A DNA stretch of 6,354 nt. Origin: Candidatus Woesearchaeota archaeon (lineage in GTDB: Archaea; Nanobdellota; Nanobdellia; Woesearchaeales; UBA11716). The stretch is from the NCBI GenBank assembly GCA_013329175.1, contig DUKR01000026.1, forward strand, positions 10,040 to 16,393. The letters are read 5' to 3'. A program made the translations under genes and the position numbers. Numbering within the stretch: position 1 is the stretch's first letter; each line of letters starts with the position of its first letter. Below the pieces are notes generated by a model that saw nothing but the letters and a program-made list of their open reading frames with translations, made no database searches and had not been told where the DNA came from. Shown in pieces: positions 4,364 to 6,354 of the stretch.

Positions 4364-5956
4364 ATGGACCCTTATGCCGTTCCAGCAAGGACGTCTGACC
4401 AGCTTATTGACCTTGTGCTTGATACTATCGAGATGAACAAGCAGGCGCTGGTGTTTGTGAATACCAAGCGGTCAGCTGAGAAGGTTGCCGAGGACATTGC
4501 AAAGAAGCTCAAGACTTCGGAGCTAGGGTATGAGAAGCTCTCAAAGGATGCACTGCGCGGCGTGTCACACCCTACAAAGCAATGCCATCGGCTGTCATTC
4601 TGCCTTGCTAAAGGCGTGGCGTTCCATCATGCAGGATTAGCGTATGCGCAGCGGGAGCTTGTCGAGGACAATTTCAGGTCGGGAGCAATCAAGATCATCT
4701 GCTGCACCCCGTCGCTTGCCGTCGGCCTAGACCTTCCTGCATATCGGGCCATCCTTCGCGACCTGAAGCGCTTTGGCACCCATGGTCTTTCGTGGATTCC
4801 TATACTTGAGGCCCAGCAGATGTTTGGAAGGGCTGGCAGGCCAAAGTACGACACTGAGGGGCAGGCCATCTGCGTGGCGTCAAGTGAAGCTGAGAAAGAG
4901 GAAATCATTGAGACGTACATCAATGGAGAGCCTGAGGCAATCACCTCTAAACTGAATGTGGACCCTGTGCTGCGGACATATCTTCTGAGCCTGATAGCAA
5001 CAGACTTCGTGCATTCAAAAGAGCAGATCCAGCGTTTTTTTGCAAAGACCTTCTGGGCGCACCAGTTCGGAGACATGGAGCTTTTGCAGGAGAAACTGCA
5101 TCGCGTCCTGGACATGCTTGAAGAGTGGGAGTTTCTTGCTTCCTCAGGAAAGGATGAGAAGCTGAGAGGAGGTTTTTTGTCGGCAAAAGAGATGCTTGAG
5201 CGCAGCAACGGCACCGTGAGGTATCGTGCGACCCCTCTTGGAAAGCGGGTAGCTGAACTGTACATTGACCCTCTCACCGCAAGGAAACTTATTGATGCGA
5301 TAGTCAAAGCATCGGCTATGCAACTCACTGCCTTTTCGTTTTTGCAACTGGTTGCGCAGACGCTTGAGATGCGGCCCATCCCAAAGGCACGGGCAAAGGA
5401 CTATGACCTGATGCAGCAGCTGCTTCTTGAGCATGGCACAGAACTGCTCGCAGAGGAGCCAAGCCTCTATGACCCTGAGTATCAGGAATTCATCAACTCG
5501 GTAAGGATGGCGCTTGTGTTCATGGAGTGGATAGAGGAGCGGGGCGAGGATTACCTGTATGAGGAATTTTTGGTGCGGCCAGGCGAGCTGAAGGGGAAGA
5601 TTGACATTGCTGACTGGCTGCTGTTTGCAATTGAAGAGCTGTCAAAGCTTTTGCAGTTTAAGGGCATCACAAGAGATGCGGCAAGGCTTCGGGTGCGGCT
5701 GGTTCACGGGGTGCGTGAGGAGCTTCTAGCCCTCCTGAAGCTGAAGCAGATAGGAAGGGTCCGCGCACGCAGGCTGTATAGCCAGGGCATAAAGGACATA
5801 AGTGATGTGAAGAGGGCTGACTTCTCAACACTGAAGTCCATCCTGGGGGAGGCCGTTGCCCTGTCTGTCAAGGATCAGGTGGGGCAGCCGCTTGCTGAAG
5901 AGGTCTCTTTGCGCAAGAGAAAGGGGCAGATGGGTCTTTCTAAGTATGACTACTAG
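4364..5956 (+). CDS. Hel308/Ski2-type helicase, RecA2-to-C-terminus half only
   Basis: Numbered from the ATG at 4364 (530 residues), the protein opens at the second RecA domain: motif IV ALVFVNTKRS (28-37), HHAGL (88-92), motif V TPSLAVGLDLPA (115-126) and motif VI QMFGRAGRP (152-160). A winged-helix region follows (about 175-300), then a helical ratchet domain (about 300-450) and a helix-hairpin-helix tail with LKLKQIGRVRARRLY (about 458-498). This is the Hel308 order. Hel308 unwinds stalled forks with ATP, but the first RecA domain (about 200 residues with Walker A GxGKT and DExH) is absent. The frame cannot extend upstream because TAA at 4337-4339 blocks it, and the 560 bp before it show no such domain. 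An in-frame GTG at 4358 is an alternative start. The start lies at the domain boundary and the frame is long and intact, which favours a split gene over decay. Alone it should not hydrolyse ATP. Confidence 0.88.
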   Translation: MDPYAVPARTSDQLIDLVLDTIEMNKQALVFVNTKRSAEKVAEDIAKKLKTSELGYEKLSKDALRGVSHPTKQCHRLSFCLAKGVAFHHAGLAYAQRELVEDNFRSGAIKIICCTPSLAVGLDLPAYRAILRDLKRFGTHGLSWIPILEAQQMFGRAGRPKYDTEGQAICVASSEAEKEEIIETYINGEPEAITSKLNVDPVLRTYLLSLIATDFVHSKEQIQRFFAKTFWAHQFGDMELLQEKLHRVLDMLEEWEFLASSGKDEKLRGGFLSAKEMLERSNGTVRYRATPLGKRVAELYIDPLTARKLIDAIVKASAMQLTAFSFLQLVAQTLEMRPIPKARAKDYDLMQQLLLEHGTELLAEEPSLYDPEYQEFINSVRMALVFMEWIEERGEDYLYEEFLVRPGELKGKIDIADWLLFAIEELSKLLQFKGITRDAARLRVRLVHGVREELLALLKLKQIGRVRARRLYSQGIKDISDVKRADFSTLKSILGEAVALSVKDQVGQPLAEEVSLRKRKGQMGLSKYDY

Positions 5957-5962
5957 CAAAGG

Positions 5963-6315
5963 TAATAGTTCACTCCCCTGAAAAGCCCTGTCGGGAGGAA
6001 GGAGGCAGTTTTGTGGGATAGCCATGAGCGGCAGGCTTTGAGGGATATGACTCGTGGGGAACTGGCATTCCCAACAAAATCATTCAAAAAAGGCATTGGC
6101 CGTACCTCCCCTCGCTTCCACAGCCAATGTGCAACTTCATCCCATTTGTTGCAGAGCATAGTGCACTTGTCAATTCCGAGGGAGAAAAGAAAAGTGAAGG
6201 AAGAAAAGAAGAAAGAAAAGTGAAAACAAAAAAAAAGGCTGCGCCAACGGCCACGGCATCGCTCCAGTGTACCGCGCTGCTACCTGCGTGCATGGAGGAT
6301 GGGCGCCGCTCCCGT
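5963..6315. repeat. Intergenic repeat, copy B
   Basis: This is the second copy of the unit at 3802-4100, beginning 6 bp after the helicase stop. Shared blocks are: GTTCACTCCCCTGAAA (5970-5985); GGCATTCCC (6064-6072); TCATTCAAAAAA; the stem GCATTGGC (6093-6100) with GCCAATGT (6123-6130), again with exactly 22 nt between; ATTCCG; AGTGAAGGA (6193-6201); and AAGTGAAAAC plus an A-run (6218-6236). A 3' part follows with CATCGC, GCGCTGC, ACCTGC, GCATG-AGGATG and GTGC. Between 5986 and 6060 it has extra or diverged sequence compared with copy A. Overlapping short open frames on both strands look like shadows of low-complexity sequence. The unit may extend to or past the window end. Confidence 0.7.
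6218..6236 (-). terminator. Possible minus-strand T-tract terminator in repeat copy B
   Basis: Read on the minus strand, the GC-rich structured part of the repeat (6240-6315) is followed by a nine-base T-run, then GTTTTCACTT and more T-rich sequence. Copy A has the same order, with T7 at 4021-4027 after the 4039-4076 stem. Archaeal transcription ends readily at T-rich runs, so a short minus-strand RNA could end here. It could equally stop antisense transcription into the gene. Confidence 0.25.
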
Positions 6316-6354
6316 GCATGATGGAATGTTCATCATCAATTTCATCGTAGGCAG

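Noticed and set aside
4627..5379. 250-codon minus-strand open frame inside the helicase gene
   Set aside because: It is a shadow of the helicase frame with serine- and arginine-rich translation and no family features.
6318..6336. ATGATG/CATCAT hairpin with a box-C-like ATGATGA on the minus strand
   Set aside because: No D box follows at a suitable distance, and the words are low in complexity.
1..6354. CRISPR array or tRNA/rRNA genes
   Set aside because: No regularly spaced repeat-spacer units and no rRNA or tRNA core sequences were seen on either strand.

Overview
The window reads as archaeal DNA, most likely from a small-genome lineage such as DPANN (Woesearchaeota/Pacearchaeota-like). 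This is inferred from a deoxyhypusine synthase, a Hel308/Ski2-type helicase, TATA-box promoters with little or no leader, and a short conserved-looking archaeal-style protein. The species cannot be fixed from the sequence alone. The three large genes are on the + strand and fairly GC-rich. The first 1.2 kb is more AT-rich and looks like a graveyard of mobile elements.

Layout. Positions 1-145 (minus) hold the N-terminal 48 codons of an IS3/IS911-type OrfA, cut by the window edge. Positions 146-750 carry no convincing gene but several strong inverted repeats. Positions 751-1103 (minus) hold an IS110-family transposase reduced to its two ends: a short N-terminal piece joined in frame to the C-terminal domain, plus a start-proximal frameshift. 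It is flanked on both sides by hairpin-rich noncoding DNA, where IS110 elements normally carry their bridge RNA. A small 81-residue protein gene follows (1312-1557). After a 250-bp gap with hairpins and a T-tract comes a tight two-gene operon (1806-3795): deoxyhypusine synthase and a fold-type III PLP amino-acid decarboxylase, overlapping by 8 bp. After a 560-bp noncoding stretch comes a 530-residue protein (4364-5956) that is Hel308 without its first RecA domain. The window ends in about 400 bp of noncoding DNA.

How the parts fit together. The operon pairs an enzyme that should make a diamine with one that uses polyamines. The product could be deoxyhypusine on aIF5A, or homospermidine made from putrescine. 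The decarboxylase lacks the usual catalytic cysteine, so its substrate is open.

The least ordinary findings are two. First, the helicase starts at the RecA1/RecA2 boundary with its own TATA box, suggesting a split gene. Second, an unnamed repeat of roughly 300-350 bp occurs just after the decarboxylase gene and again just after the helicase gene. It has a conserved 8-bp stem with a 22-nt loop, A-rich tracts and a structured 3' part. An extra partial inverted copy and a perfect 21-bp repeat of its start lie upstream of the helicase.
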